A stretch of 46,216 nt of DNA from contig JAHLWH010000174.1 in the NCBI GenBank assembly GCA_019058015.1, positions 1-46,216 on the forward strand. The letters are read 5' to 3'. Positions 9,193 through 18,297 of the stretch are shown here, piece after piece. The translations under genes and the position numbers were made by a program. Within the stretch, counting starts at the first letter, position 1. Each line of letters opens with the position of its first letter. The notes beneath the pieces were generated by a model. That model had not been told where the DNA came from. It did no database searches and worked only from the letters and a program-made list of their open reading frames with translations. This DNA is from Promethearchaeota archaeon (lineage in GTDB: Archaea > Asgardarchaeota > Lokiarchaeia > Sigyniarchaeales > SOKP01).

Positions 9193-9200
9193 ATTATATA
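9193..9200 (-). promoter_or_regulatory. TATA-like element upstream of EF-1A
   Basis: Read on the minus strand this is TATATAAT, about 40 bases before the EF-1A ATG. A second, similar AT stretch lies at about 9177-9184, so the exact box is uncertain. Confidence 0.4.
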
Positions 9201-9413
9201 GATTTAATTAATAAGTCTCCTTATTTTTTAAAGTTTTAAAATTTTTGGATAAATTAATATTTTTTGCTCTTTTTTAATTTGGATTTCAACAAAAAAATTA
9301 ATGTGATATGAGATAAAAAGCATTGAATTTCAATGAATTATTGGCAAAAAAAAATAGGAATGTTTTTAAATTCCAAATTCGAAAATGTAAAAAGGATGAA
9401 GGTAAATATAGAT

Positions 9414-9545
9414 TTATAGAGCAGATGGTTCTCTTAATATTGCCCAATGGCCAAGATTAATAGCCAGAATTGTGGATATTTCAAGTAATTTGAATCCAGA
9501 GTGCTCGTAAATCGGTATATTTTTTTTATTATAAATCTTTATTTT
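9414..9545 (-). pseudogene. Remnant C-terminus of a GNAT-family acetyltransferase
   Basis: On the minus strand the frame ending at TAA 9414 reads NIPIYEHSGFKLLEI and then GHWAILREPSAL. This matches the last strand-helix-strand of GNAT N-acetyltransferases, where Y-E-x-x-G-F-K precedes a W-x-M-x-R-E-P type ending. No start codon and no acetyl-CoA-binding motif A (R-x-x-G-x-G/A) lie upstream, because the frame runs into the end of the membrane protein gene at 9553. I therefore read it as the tail of a lost gene. The assignment rests on about 35 residues. Confidence 0.45.
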
Positions 9546-9552
9546 TATTCCT

Positions 9553-10011
9553 CTAATTTTTCAAATTTTTAATTAATAACACGCCCCAATATATAAAAAT
9601 GCATATGCTCATCAAAGCAAATAGAAAAATCATATCTAGACCAAAAAATACTCTTAAGATGATATAAATACCTGAGAAAAAAATCAATATTAACCCAAAT
9701 GGTATAAAAATTTTACATATAACATTTTCAAATTCAATGAGATCTTCTTGATTTTGTTTCCTTGAACCTTTTAAATAATCAACGAGCGCGATGATTATAT
9801 ACGGTATTGATAATGCAAAAATTGATATGGGTAAAACTAATATAATAAGGAAAATTAAGGCTTGAAGAAATCCAAACAATTCAACGTATATTTCTTGGAA
9901 AGTCAATGCAATAGAACTAGTTATTAAATAAAGAAGAATTATAACGAGATAACCAAGAATCAAACCTAAGACATTCCAAAATAAGATTTTTTCTAACTGT
10001 TTTATCTTCAT
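9553..10011 (-). CDS. Membrane protein with four transmembrane segments, unknown function
   Basis: The 152-residue protein has four hydrophobic helices (about 12-34, 48-78, 99-121 and 124-147). A central cytosolic loop, KGSRKQNQEDLIEFEN, separates the two helical pairs. The start MKIKQLEK is the only reasonable one. No family is recognised and no neighbour suggests a role. Confidence 0.65.
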   Translation of the reverse strand: MKIKQLEKILFWNVLGLILGYLVIILLYLITSSIALTFQEIYVELFGFLQALIFLIILVLPISIFALSIPYIIIALVDYLKGSRKQNQEDLIEFENVICKIFIPFGLILIFFSGIYIILRVFFGLDMIFLFALMSICIFIYWGVLLIKNLKN

Positions 10012-10161
10012 TTTTTCACGTATTTATCTTGTTAAAATTAAATAGCTATTCAAAATTATAAAATTTTTTATCTCTGATGATTTGAGAAATAAGATTTGAT
10101 AAATCTTTATATTTTATCCCAATCAAGAGAGAATATTGTTATAATTCTATTAGGAAAAAAC

Positions 10162-10168
10162 TTATATA
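10162..10168 (+). promoter_or_regulatory. TATA-like element upstream of the acyltransferase
   Basis: TTATATA lies 71 bases before the last base of the leader of the gene at 10239, giving a predicted leader of about 45 bases. Confidence 0.35.
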
Positions 10169-10238
10169 GATCTAAAGAATTTACAATCTAATTAATTTTG
10201 ATAAGAAATAAGTATTTTTAAAATCACGAAGAAAAAAT

Positions 10239-11387
10239 ATGAATGAAATTAATATAATAAAAAGTGAGCCAGACAATTTGGGACAGAGCAAGACTCATTA
10301 TTTTCAAGTAGATGCAATGAAAGCGATAATGATATTTTTAGTTATATTCGACCATACAATACCATGGACGATAAAAGGTGAAATGGGGGTTGCGTTTTGG
10401 GAAAGAATTTCTATTCCGGTTTTTTTGGTGATTATGGGTTTTAACATGGGGAATTCATTTAAACAGAAGGGAAATGTCCCATTGAGGGAGTTATATTCGA
10501 AGAGTTACTTTAAAAATAAAATCCTACGTTACATTGTTCCTTTTCTAATACTATATATAATATCAACCATAGTTGGCTTGGTTCTTTATAATTTCGATTA
10601 TGATGCAATGATTGAAACTCAATTATTGCCTCATTTTGGCCAAGTTAATATGATTATGGGAATTCTTCCATTTTGGGGTCCGGGCAATTCGTTTATTCCA
10701 ATAATTTTACAATCTATTTTAATCATGCCATTACTATATAAAGGTTTTTCAAGCAAACCCATTTGGAGTGTATTAACCCTAATTTCATGTTTTGTCATTG
10801 AAATTGTCGCTCAGTTGTTTATCTTTTTTTATTTTGGTACACCTCCATTTCCTTCCTGGGAAATATATTATAGCTTTCTTTTTATATTTTGTAGTGTTTT
10901 TATATATCTTTCTGCTATTGGGTTAGGTTTGTGGTTTTCTATGGGACACGGTATTACAGAGAAGAGGAATCTATTCATGTGGATCTTATTTCCACTTAGT
11001 GTCATTTATCTTGTAATATATATGTTTTTCGATTTTCGATTTGACTTTATTAGGGGAGATTATAATTTATTTGTATTTCCTTATTCAGCTTTCTTATTTC
11101 TGATTGGAATGAGATTATTACCTAAGAAATCGGAGAATAAAATCGCAAAAGCAATTGCTGTGATTGGGAAGGCGACGTATCATATCTTATTAACACAAAT
11201 CTTATATTTTGGGATTGTTGTTGCCATTTGGGGTGACCATTATTGTGCATCAATTATTGGAATCAACCCTTTTGACCTTATTGTATGTTTTACTTACTTA
11301 CCTATTAATTGGGTGATTTGTATCCCCCTTGGAGTTTTATGGTTTATTGTAGAAACTAAAATACGAAAGAGTCGATTGTATAAGTAA
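10239..11387 (+). CDS. Membrane acyltransferase (acyltransferase family 3/OafA-like)
   Basis: The 382-residue protein has about ten membrane helices. The first carries YFQVDAMKAIMIFLVIFDH (residues 21-39), the hallmark of family 3 acyltransferases in which a conserved His at the end of helix 1 is essential for acyl transfer. Related enzymes move acetyl or other acyl groups onto surface sugars or lipids. After helix 2 the basic loop KSYFKNKILRYIVPF matches the usual R-R-x-x-R-I-x-P region. Length and topology are normal. Substrate unknown; modification of an envelope glycan or lipid is the usual role. A T run at 11401 ends the unit. Confidence 0.8.
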   Translation: MNEINIIKSEPDNLGQSKTHYFQVDAMKAIMIFLVIFDHTIPWTIKGEMGVAFWERISIPVFLVIMGFNMGNSFKQKGNVPLRELYSKSYFKNKILRYIVPFLILYIISTIVGLVLYNFDYDAMIETQLLPHFGQVNMIMGILPFWGPGNSFIPIILQSILIMPLLYKGFSSKPIWSVLTLISCFVIEIVAQLFIFFYFGTPPFPSWEIYYSFLFIFCSVFIYLSAIGLGLWFSMGHGITEKRNLFMWILFPLSVIYLVIYMFFDFRFDFIRGDYNLFVFPYSAFLFLIGMRLLPKKSENKIAKAIAVIGKATYHILLTQILYFGIVVAIWGDHYCASIIGINPFDLIVCFTYLPINWVICIPLGVLWFIVETKIRKSRLYK

Positions 11388-11392
11388 ATAAA

Positions 11393-11947
11393 TTATAATC
11401 TTTTTTTTTTTATTTCAAATCTATAATTTAATACATCTAATGTTTTAGGAATTTGATTTATTCTTTTGAAGGACAGTGCTGCAATTCCTAATTTGTATCC
11501 AATTTCTGAAGGGAAAATGTATCCATTTAATTTCTTAAACATAAAAGGATATTGTTTATATAATCCTCGGATTTTTGCAATTACAGGAATATTTGAATTT
11601 GAATTAATTTCGAAACCCTTTCCTTTTTGGATATTTTTGAAAAGGTAGATAATATCACTAAGATCTTCATAATCTCTGATACTTAATGATATTTTTTTGA
11701 TGTAGTTTTCAGAATAAGTAAAATATATTGAATTATTTAGAATTTCAATATTCATCGCGTTAAGATATTTATTGCTATAATCACAGGCGTAAATAAAAAT
11801 AGTAAATAAAAAGATTAATTCATTTTTAGTAAGACCTAGTTTTTCGGATAAAGCATTAAGATTAAAAGATTTTACCTCCGTATTTGGGAGATTTTCTCGT
11901 ATAAAATCTATAAATTTATTCCAATTTTCGAAACTAAACTCTAACAT
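11393..11947 (-). CDS. Hypothetical soluble protein
   Basis: The 184-residue protein has no signal or membrane helix. The sequence is mixed alpha/beta with FNLNALSEKLGLTKNEL near residues 28-44, which could be a small helical or winged-helix-like segment. No family is recognised. Its last codons (EIKKKRL) lie under the T run that terminates the convergent acyltransferase gene, so the two genes meet tail to tail with only five bases between stops. It lies 25 bases downstream of the giant surface protein on the same strand's other side, with no evidence of functional linkage. Confidence 0.6.
   Translation of the reverse strand: MLEFSFENWNKFIDFIRENLPNTEVKSFNLNALSEKLGLTKNELIFLFTIFIYACDYSNKYLNAMNIEILNNSIYFTYSENYIKKISLSIRDYEDLSDIIYLFKNIQKGKGFEINSNSNIPVIAKIRGLYKQYPFMFKKLNGYIFPSEIGYKLGIAALSFKRINQIPKTLDVLNYRFEIKKKRL
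11401..11411 (+). terminator. Poly-T terminator for the acyltransferase
   Basis: Eleven T residues lie 13 bases after the stop of the plus-strand gene. The run overlaps the 3' end of the convergent gene. Confidence 0.5.
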
Positions 11948-11972
11948 GATGATCCAGAAAAAAAGATTAAAG

Positions 11973-14900
11973 TCAAGCTTTTAAAGCTTTATTAGCATTT
12001 GGACTCTTTTTATGTTTTTTACTTATTTTATTTTTAATGTCAGTTATTTGATTTTTCTTGTACTTTCTTCTTATTATGGTTGATGATACAGTTAAAATAA
12101 TTCCAAATCCAAAAATACCTGATATAGCAGGAATATTATAATTAGAATCATTTGGTTCTTCTGAATCATCTTCATTATCTTCATCATTGTCTGTGACCGT
12201 CGAATTATTATTATCTGAGGTATCATTATCAGGAATTTCAGGTAAAGTGCCATTTGAATAATATATATGAAATGTTAATTCCTTTTTTCCTATCTCTGGA
12301 TCAAATATATCAGGATCTAAGAACGGATGGATTATATAAAAATTAAAAATATACGAACCCGAATCTATAAAATCATATGTTATACTATAATGGTTTTTTA
12401 GCCCTATCTGTGATGATTCCAAAGAAATATTTTCGATAAAAGTATCGTTAATAATAATATTTACATACATACTTGTTCCCGACATTGGGGTATACCCCAA
12501 GGATGTATCAATAGTATAATTGAATTCTACGGTTATAGAATTTGAATTATTAGTATAGCAATGTTCTGAAATAATATCAATAGAAGTATTTATATCTACG
12601 GGGATTTCAATTATTTTTTTCACTCCTGAATATACGCATAAATTTCCATTTATTTTCGGAAGGTAGTCAGGGTTGAGGTCAAGGTAAATGTCTTTTTCAT
12701 ATAAATTCTCACCATTTTTATCTAAAATAATCGTTCCGAACTTATCGCTCTCAAATTTTACTGTTACCGTCGGTCCAAAACTGTCAAGAATTGGATTAGA
12801 AAGACTCGCTTCTAAATGGAATGAATGACCGAGGGTGGCATTATTGTCTATTTGATAGTACAATTCGTTCGAATAATATGTCTGAAGTGTCAATTCTTTC
12901 TTCCCTATCTCTGGATCAAATATATTGGGATCTAAGAACGGATGGATTATAAAAAAATCAAAAATATATGACCCTAGATCTACAAGACCATAAGTCAAAT
13001 TAAAATAATTCTTCTGTCCAATCTGAAACGATTCCAAAGAAACATTCTCTATAAAAGTGCCGTTGAGAAAAACGCTTGCATACATATCTATTTCGGACAT
13101 CGGGGTATACCCTGAGGATGCATTAACGGTATAATTAAATTCTACGGTTATAGAATTTGAATTATTAGTATAGCAAAGCTCGGAAATTATGTCAATATTG
13201 GTATTTATTTCTACGGGGTGTTCAATTATCTTCTCTGCTCCTGAATATACGCATAAATTTCCATTTATTTTCGGGAGGTAGTTAGGGTTGAGATTAAGAT
13301 AAATATCTTTTTCATATAAATTTTCACCGTTTTTATCCAAAATGATCGTTCCCAGCATATCACTCTCAAATTTCACCGTTACCGTCGGTCCAAAATTGTC
13401 AAGAATCAGATTGGAAAGACTCGCTTCTATATGGAATGAATGACCGAGGGTGGCATTATTGTCTATTTGATAGTACAATTCGTTCGAATAATATGTCTGA
13501 AGCGTTAATTCTTTTTTTCCTATATTTGGACTATATATATCGGGGTCTAAAAATGGATGAATTACGTAAAAATCAAAAATATATGACCCTAGATCTACAA
13601 GACCATAAGTCAAATTAAAATAATTTTTTTGTCCTATCTGAAACGATTCCAAAGAAACATTTTCTATAAAAACTCCGCCGAAAAAAACACTTACATACAT
13701 ATCTATTTCGGACATAGGAGAATACCCCGAAGATGTATTAACGGTATAATTGAATTCCATGGTTATAGAATTTGAATTATTAACATAACTGTATTCCGAA
13801 ATTATGTCAATATTGGTATTAATTTCTATGGGGGTTTCAATTATTTTTTCTATTCCTGAATATACGCATAAATTTCCATATATTTTCGGAAGGTAGTCAG
13901 GGTTGAGGTCAAGGTAAATATCTTTCTCATACAAATTCTCACCGTTTCTATCCAGAATAATCGTTCCTAATTTATCGCTCTCAAATCTTACCGTTATTGG
14001 TGATCCCAAACTGTCAAAAATCGGATTAGAAAGATTCGCTTCTATATGGAATGAATGTCCGAGGGTAGCATTATTGTCTACTTGATAGTGCAATTCGTTC
14101 GAATAATATATCTGAAGCGTCAATTCTTTTTTACCAATCTCAGGACTATATATATCGGGGTCTAAAAACGGATGAATTACGTAGAAATCAAAAATATATG
14201 ACCCTAGCTCTACAAGACCATAAGTCAAATTAAAATAATTCTTCTTTCCAATCTGAAACGAATTAAGTGAAATATTTTCTATAAAAGTGCCGTTGAGAAA
14301 AACGCTTGCATACATATCTATTTCGGACATCGGGGTATAACCAGAGGAAGTATTAACGGTATAATTGAATTCTACGGTTATAGAATTTGAATTATTAGTA
14401 TAGCAATGCTCGAAAATTATATCAATATTGGTATTAATCTCTACGGAGGTTTCAATTACTTTATCTATTCCCGAATACACACATATTTTACCGTCTATTT
14501 TTGGAAGATAATCGGGATTAAGGTCTATGTAAATGTCTTTTTCATATAAATTCTCACCGTTTTTATCCAAAATGATCGTTCCCAGCATATCGCTCTCAAA
14601 TTTCACCGTTACCGTCGGTCCAAAACTGTCAAGAATTAGATTACATAGACTCGCCTCAATTCTAAATGTATATCCAAGAGTGGCATTATCATCTATTTGA
14701 TAATATAATCTAATGTCATCATTTACTGCAATATCGCATATCCAAAAGACCATATCCGTGTCGATTGTTTCCGAAGTGCTTGTGGCAAAATACTCTTTCT
14801 CATCCTCAATATATAAACTATGTAGTAGAGTCCTAACTTTCACAATATCAAAGTCCATGGTAATATTCAAGACTTTTGAAATTTTGAAAACATAATAGAT

Positions 14901-17009
14901 GTCCCTAAAATTGGAATAATCCAACTGTAAAAAAATGTAATTTATTATTTTTTGGGTATCTAGATTATATCTCCCTACAGATGTTAAGACATAGACCATA
15001 TAATAAATATCTTTCAAAATATCACTGAAATCATCGGAATAATAGGAGTCATAATAAAGATATTGCGAAGATTCCATAACACCTCTGGAGATAAAGGTGC
15101 ACAGTGCGTCAATGTCTATCCCGTTATTAGTTATATCCCCGTCGTCTAAGAATGTATCGAGTATTTCTATGCATCTTATGGTAAAATAGGAGTAATGCAA
15201 ATAAATATGGTCCTCATAATTCTCAGGCGGATATAAAGTATATATATAATCCGGAATAAATCCGCCGTATCTGGTATATCCAGGTTCTAAGAATTGACAT
15301 GCTATTATATGCTCAAGTAACTCAGTCAGGTTGTTGACTGAAGAAAAATCGTCCAGTTTATATATATTGTCTAAAGCGGATAAAGCATAGAAGATATGCT
15401 CTACCGAATGAAGGAATCCTATCTCTTGGGAATAAATGTGTTTTTTTGTTCCTTTATATTCCAACGGGGCTGTTCTATAATTAACGGAAGTTAAATTTGA
15501 TGTGGCAGGTCCGTAAAAGGTACCTTCACCAAGATTACCGAAAGTATAATTTTTATGAGCCGATTCTATGAGTTCATATAACTCCTGCAGATTTAAATCG
15601 GATATTCTATAATTTAAATCGAAAGAGCTGACGGTATTCCAAACTACCTTTAGGGAAGTATAGTCTCTTGATAGAGATGAGAAACCTTCTATTTGCTGGA
15701 ATCTTAGAACAAATAAATAAATTTCCTCTTTTGTTAGTGCATCAAGATAGAAAAGTTTTTCGTTTCTCTTAAAATATCGAATAACTTCATACGTATCAAT
15801 TAATTCGTAATTCCCCAAATTTTGGGTGTTCTCCCAGCCTCCACCGTTCATTCTAAAATCTAACAAAAAATTTATTGAGAGCATATTATCATAAGTGTAT
15901 CCGACAATGTCTGCTAGTTCCATGCCTAGAGCCGTAGAAAATATATTATAAATTTTAGTTATTTTATTAAAATAATTATAATAGAAGCATCCTGAATTTG
16001 AATCGTATAAACCGCCAATATATTGTAAAAAATTTTCGATGTTTATCACGTCTAGCATTCCAAAAGAATTGAGAGTCGTAATGGCAAAAAAGGCTGAACA
16101 TAAGTTAGGATCGTACCTAAACACCGTATCCACAAGAGGTTCCAAATCATTATTAAATCCACCGTGCGTATAAGAATTATACGGACTCTGGATTTGAAGT
16201 GCATTCAGGAAAGAAATTATTTGATCTCTCTGAACAAGGTAATAATCCCAATTTATGTTAAGGGCATTCAATAATTCGACAGCAAAAAATGTATTTTCAG
16301 CTGTTGGAATATTTTGTGGGGAATTAATTGGAGAATGATAGCCAAAAAAACCCCCCGTGATTGGATCATAACAGCTCCATATATAATTCTTAATATTATC
16401 TTGGTTTAATGCACTTAGCTCATCCAATATGATCAAAGAAAAAACGGCATAACAATATGTTAGGAGGGGAGAATTTTGATAATAAGCTTCCGAGTCTACA
16501 AGATCATAAAACCTAAGTGAATAATCATCCTGAAATTCATTTTTCACGGGATCATAATGAGACATTATATATTGTAAGGCTTTTCCTTCATCGATTTGAT
16601 GTAATTTGCCGATTGCATCCAGAACATACAGAGCAAAATAAGTATCCCTGATGGATGGAGAATAATATTCTTGAAAACATCCATATTGATTATAATCAGA
16701 TATTCTGTCATCTAAAAGATCATTGATATTAGATTGGTTTAGACCTGATGCTGAGGAGTTTATACATTTCATATTTGCTTGGGAAAAATCAGTCGATACT
16801 GTTTTATTAGATGATAATATAGAAATAAATCCAGCCATCCCAAAAATGAATATTATTAGACTTCCAATCAATATTTTGTGTTTAAGTTTAGTCAATTTAA
16901 TCAAAAAAAGACTACAAATATAGATATATAAAGAAAAAATTAATATAATTTTCAAATTAGAAAGAAATTCATGAAAATTTTTATATATAAATTTAAATAA
17001 ATAAATCAT
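11973..17009 (-). CDS. Giant surface protein: alpha/alpha-toroid-like head, four tandem repeats, C-terminal anchor
   Basis: This exported protein has about 1680 residues. A hydrophobic signal segment (KILIGSLIIFIFGMAGF) is followed by some 600 residues of helical repeats. These carry motifs such as TYFALYVLDAIGKL, DPITGGFFGY and AFFAITTLNSFGML, the pattern of prenyltransferase/squalene-cyclase repeats that form an alpha/alpha toroid. Four nearly identical units of about 205 residues follow (roughly 14712 down to 12262), each with NNATLG, VKFESD, KNGENLYEKDIY and HPFLDPDI. An Asp/Asn/Glu/Ser-rich linker, a membrane helix (GIFGFGIILTVSSTII) and a basic tail end the protein. The head probably binds or processes something outside the cell; no catalytic set is visible. 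Start is uncertain: ATG 17009 is used, but TTG 16904 or 16895 gives a cleaner signal peptide, and TTG 17057 is the longest frame. Confidence 0.8.
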   Translation of the reverse strand: MIYLFKFIYKNFHEFLSNLKIILIFSLYIYICSLFLIKLTKLKHKILIGSLIIFIFGMAGFISILSSNKTVSTDFSQANMKCINSSASGLNQSNINDLLDDRISDYNQYGCFQEYYSPSIRDTYFALYVLDAIGKLHQIDEGKALQYIMSHYDPVKNEFQDDYSLRFYDLVDSEAYYQNSPLLTYCYAVFSLIILDELSALNQDNIKNYIWSCYDPITGGFFGYHSPINSPQNIPTAENTFFAVELLNALNINWDYYLVQRDQIISFLNALQIQSPYNSYTHGGFNNDLEPLVDTVFRYDPNLCSAFFAITTLNSFGMLDVINIENFLQYIGGLYDSNSGCFYYNYFNKITKIYNIFSTALGMELADIVGYTYDNMLSINFLLDFRMNGGGWENTQNLGNYELIDTYEVIRYFKRNEKLFYLDALTKEEIYLFVLRFQQIEGFSSLSRDYTSLKVVWNTVSSFDLNYRISDLNLQELYELIESAHKNYTFGNLGEGTFYGPATSNLTSVNYRTAPLEYKGTKKHIYSQEIGFLHSVEHIFYALSALDNIYKLDDFSSVNNLTELLEHIIACQFLEPGYTRYGGFIPDYIYTLYPPENYEDHIYLHYSYFTIRCIEILDTFLDDGDITNNGIDIDALCTFISRGVMESSQYLYYDSYYSDDFSDILKDIYYMVYVLTSVGRYNLDTQKIINYIFLQLDYSNFRDIYYVFKISKVLNITMDFDIVKVRTLLHSLYIEDEKEYFATSTSETIDTDMVFWICDIAVNDDIRLYYQIDDNATLGYTFRIEASLCNLILDSFGPTVTVKFESDMLGTIILDKNGENLYEKDIYIDLNPDYLPKIDGKICVYSGIDKVIETSVEINTNIDIIFEHCYTNNSNSITVEFNYTVNTSSGYTPMSEIDMYASVFLNGTFIENISLNSFQIGKKNYFNLTYGLVELGSYIFDFYVIHPFLDPDIYSPEIGKKELTLQIYYSNELHYQVDNNATLGHSFHIEANLSNPIFDSLGSPITVRFESDKLGTIILDRNGENLYEKDIYLDLNPDYLPKIYGNLCVYSGIEKIIETPIEINTNIDIISEYSYVNNSNSITMEFNYTVNTSSGYSPMSEIDMYVSVFFGGVFIENVSLESFQIGQKNYFNLTYGLVDLGSYIFDFYVIHPFLDPDIYSPNIGKKELTLQTYYSNELYYQIDNNATLGHSFHIEASLSNLILDNFGPTVTVKFESDMLGTIILDKNGENLYEKDIYLNLNPNYLPKINGNLCVYSGAEKIIEHPVEINTNIDIISELCYTNNSNSITVEFNYTVNASSGYTPMSEIDMYASVFLNGTFIENVSLESFQIGQKNYFNLTYGLVDLGSYIFDFFIIHPFLDPNIFDPEIGKKELTLQTYYSNELYYQIDNNATLGHSFHLEASLSNPILDSFGPTVTVKFESDKFGTIILDKNGENLYEKDIYLDLNPDYLPKINGNLCVYSGVKKIIEIPVDINTSIDIISEHCYTNNSNSITVEFNYTIDTSLGYTPMSGTSMYVNIIINDTFIENISLESSQIGLKNHYSITYDFIDSGSYIFNFYIIHPFLDPDIFDPEIGKKELTFHIYYSNGTLPEIPDNDTSDNNNSTVTDNDEDNEDDSEEPNDSNYNIPAISGIFGFGIILTVSSTIIRRKYKKNQITDIKNKISKKHKKSPNANKALKA
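12262..14712 (-). repeat. Four tandem near-identical units of about 610-617 bp inside the surface protein gene
   Basis: The units begin near 14712, 14097, 13485 and 12868. Long stretches are identical at the DNA level, for example around the codons for ENLYEKDIY and for the NNATLG motif. This points to recent tandem duplication or gene conversion. Each unit encodes two beta-sandwich-like halves. Confidence 0.85.
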
Positions 17010-17059
17010 ATAAAAGCAAACTTTAAAGAAATCTAAAAGAGTTGTTTTTTTTGCCAAGA

Positions 17060-17485
17060 ATGGATAAAAAAATAATAATTAAAGCGTCTGTGAATAAAGT
17101 TTATGATATTATGAAGGACTATTCAATTTTACCAAGATGGAATATTGTTATAAATGAAGCTACTGAACTTGAACCCGGTAAATATTTCTTTAAAACAAAT
17201 GTTGGAGATGTTACAAATACTGAAATAGAAAACATTCCAAATGAGAGAATGACGTCGACACAAGAGGGTAGCCCAATGACTTCAATAGGATATATTTTTA
17301 AACCTGTAGATGAAGGAACCGAAGTGACACTTTGGGCAGAATTTGAATTAGAGGATCAAAGAAGTGTTATGGAAATAGCAGGAGACTTATTTTTAAAGAG
17401 TTTGAAAGTATATGTTGATTATATTGAAGCTGGTGGAAATCCAGAAGCATATAGAAAGAAATTTTCAGCCATAAAGAAAGCATAA
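17060..17485 (+). CDS. SRPBCC/START-like ligand-binding protein
   Basis: The 141-residue protein has the SRPBCC (polyketide cyclase/dehydrase, Bet v 1-like) pattern. It opens with a strand ending IIIKASVNKVYDIMKDYSILPRWN, the usual beta1-alpha1-alpha2 with a conserved Trp. Strands with TNTEIENIPNERM and GYIFKPVDEGTEVTLWAEFEL follow, and it ends with a long C-terminal helix. These folds enclose a hydrophobic ligand; ligand unknown. The ATG at 17060 is chosen over an upstream TTG at 17042 because it puts the first strand at the N-terminus. It is divergent from the giant surface gene. Confidence 0.8.
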   Translation: MDKKIIIKASVNKVYDIMKDYSILPRWNIVINEATELEPGKYFFKTNVGDVTNTEIENIPNERMTSTQEGSPMTSIGYIFKPVDEGTEVTLWAEFELEDQRSVMEIAGDLFLKSLKVYVDYIEAGGNPEAYRKKFSAIKKA

Positions 17486-17649
17486 AACATTCAATAATAT
17501 TCCTTAAATTATTAATATTTCATGTTTCTTGGAGATATGTAGCGATATTAATTGTAATTCAATCATTTTCCTTTCTTTTTATTATTGTAAGTCTTAATAA
17601 AAGAAATATCTGGAAAAAATAATATAATTAAAAAAAAAAATAATTATTA

Positions 17650-17886
17650 TTAATCTCTGCCTGCAAAACCTCCAATAAGACCTAAAAAGCCTCCTGCAAT
17701 TAATACGTATGTCCCAATATCCACTGTGTCGAGTTCTAATATTTTAAGCGGAATTATTCCTTCTATTAATGGCTCGCTATCCCAAAATAAAAATGAATAT
17801 ACATTCAATTCCGTAGGGAAAACCCCAAAACCAAATAACAAAATATATATACCTATTAAAATTGGTAAGATTGAGCCTATAATCAC
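17650..17886 (-). CDS. Small membrane protein; probably the C-terminal half of a gene split by a nonsense codon
   Basis: The 78-residue frame (GTG 17886) has two membrane helices (about 1-22 and 58-75). It is in the same reading frame as the gene at 17926-18162, and the open frame continues back without interruption to that gene's TAA (17926-17928). The bridging codons read GIFQLAGVKSRALVIIG and run smoothly into the first helix here. This suggests that the two are halves of one roughly 171-residue, four-helix protein. If it is translated separately, the GTG start lacks a good ribosome binding site. Confidence 0.5.
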   Translation of the reverse strand: MIIGSILPILIGIYILLFGFGVFPTELNVYSFLFWDSEPLIEGIIPLKILELDTVDIGTYVLIAGGFLGLIGGFAGRD

Positions 17887-17925
17887 TAATGCGCGGCTCT
17901 TTACCCCAGCTAGTTGAAAGATGCC

Positions 17926-18162
17926 TTAAATCAAGAATAAAATCAAAACGACTGCAATTATATAAATTACCCAAGTATCTAAACCAAATATAGTTGCATA
18001 TGCATCTGGATTGGTAAACATATCTGGAAGATTTTTTATTAATCCTATACCTCCTACATATACCCTTACAAAGAAGAACATAAATGCCTCCCAAGATAAA
18101 ACATATGTTGCAACTATTGTTAAAATCCCAGCTAATACACTTAAAAATTTTCCTGCACCCAT
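17926..18162 (-). CDS. Small membrane protein; probably the N-terminal half of a gene split by a nonsense codon
   Basis: The 78-residue protein starts MGAGKFLSVLAGILTIV at ATG 18162, preceded by an AGAGGT-type ribosome binding site about ten bases upstream. It has two membrane helices (about 8-33 and 62-78). The second helix (VIYIIAVVLILFLI) is cut short by TAA, but in-frame coding potential resumes directly after the stop. A single change from TCA (Ser) would produce this TAA. Function unknown. Confidence 0.55.
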   Translation of the reverse strand: MGAGKFLSVLAGILTIVATYVLSWEAFMFFFVRVYVGGIGLIKNLPDMFTNPDAYATIFGLDTWVIYIIAVVLILFLI

Positions 18163-18297
18163 TATTTAACAAACCTCTTAAAAAAGATTTCGATTACAAT
18201 TAATTTAATCATAATTATGTATAAATTATGTTATTTCTTTTACAAAATAAAGTATAAATTTAAAGCGATTTTTAAGTGAATAAATATTTTTTTTATT

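Noticed and set aside
12262-14712. Possible CRISPR or mobile-element array because of long repeats
   Set aside because: The repeats are about 610 bases long, continuous and in frame within one protein; there are no short repeats with unique spacers.
17777-18172. 131-codon minus-strand frame overlapping the split membrane gene
   Set aside because: It is out of frame with the membrane helices, is Cys/Arg/Ile-rich as out-of-frame translations are here, and would not explain the good ribosome binding site before ATG 18162.
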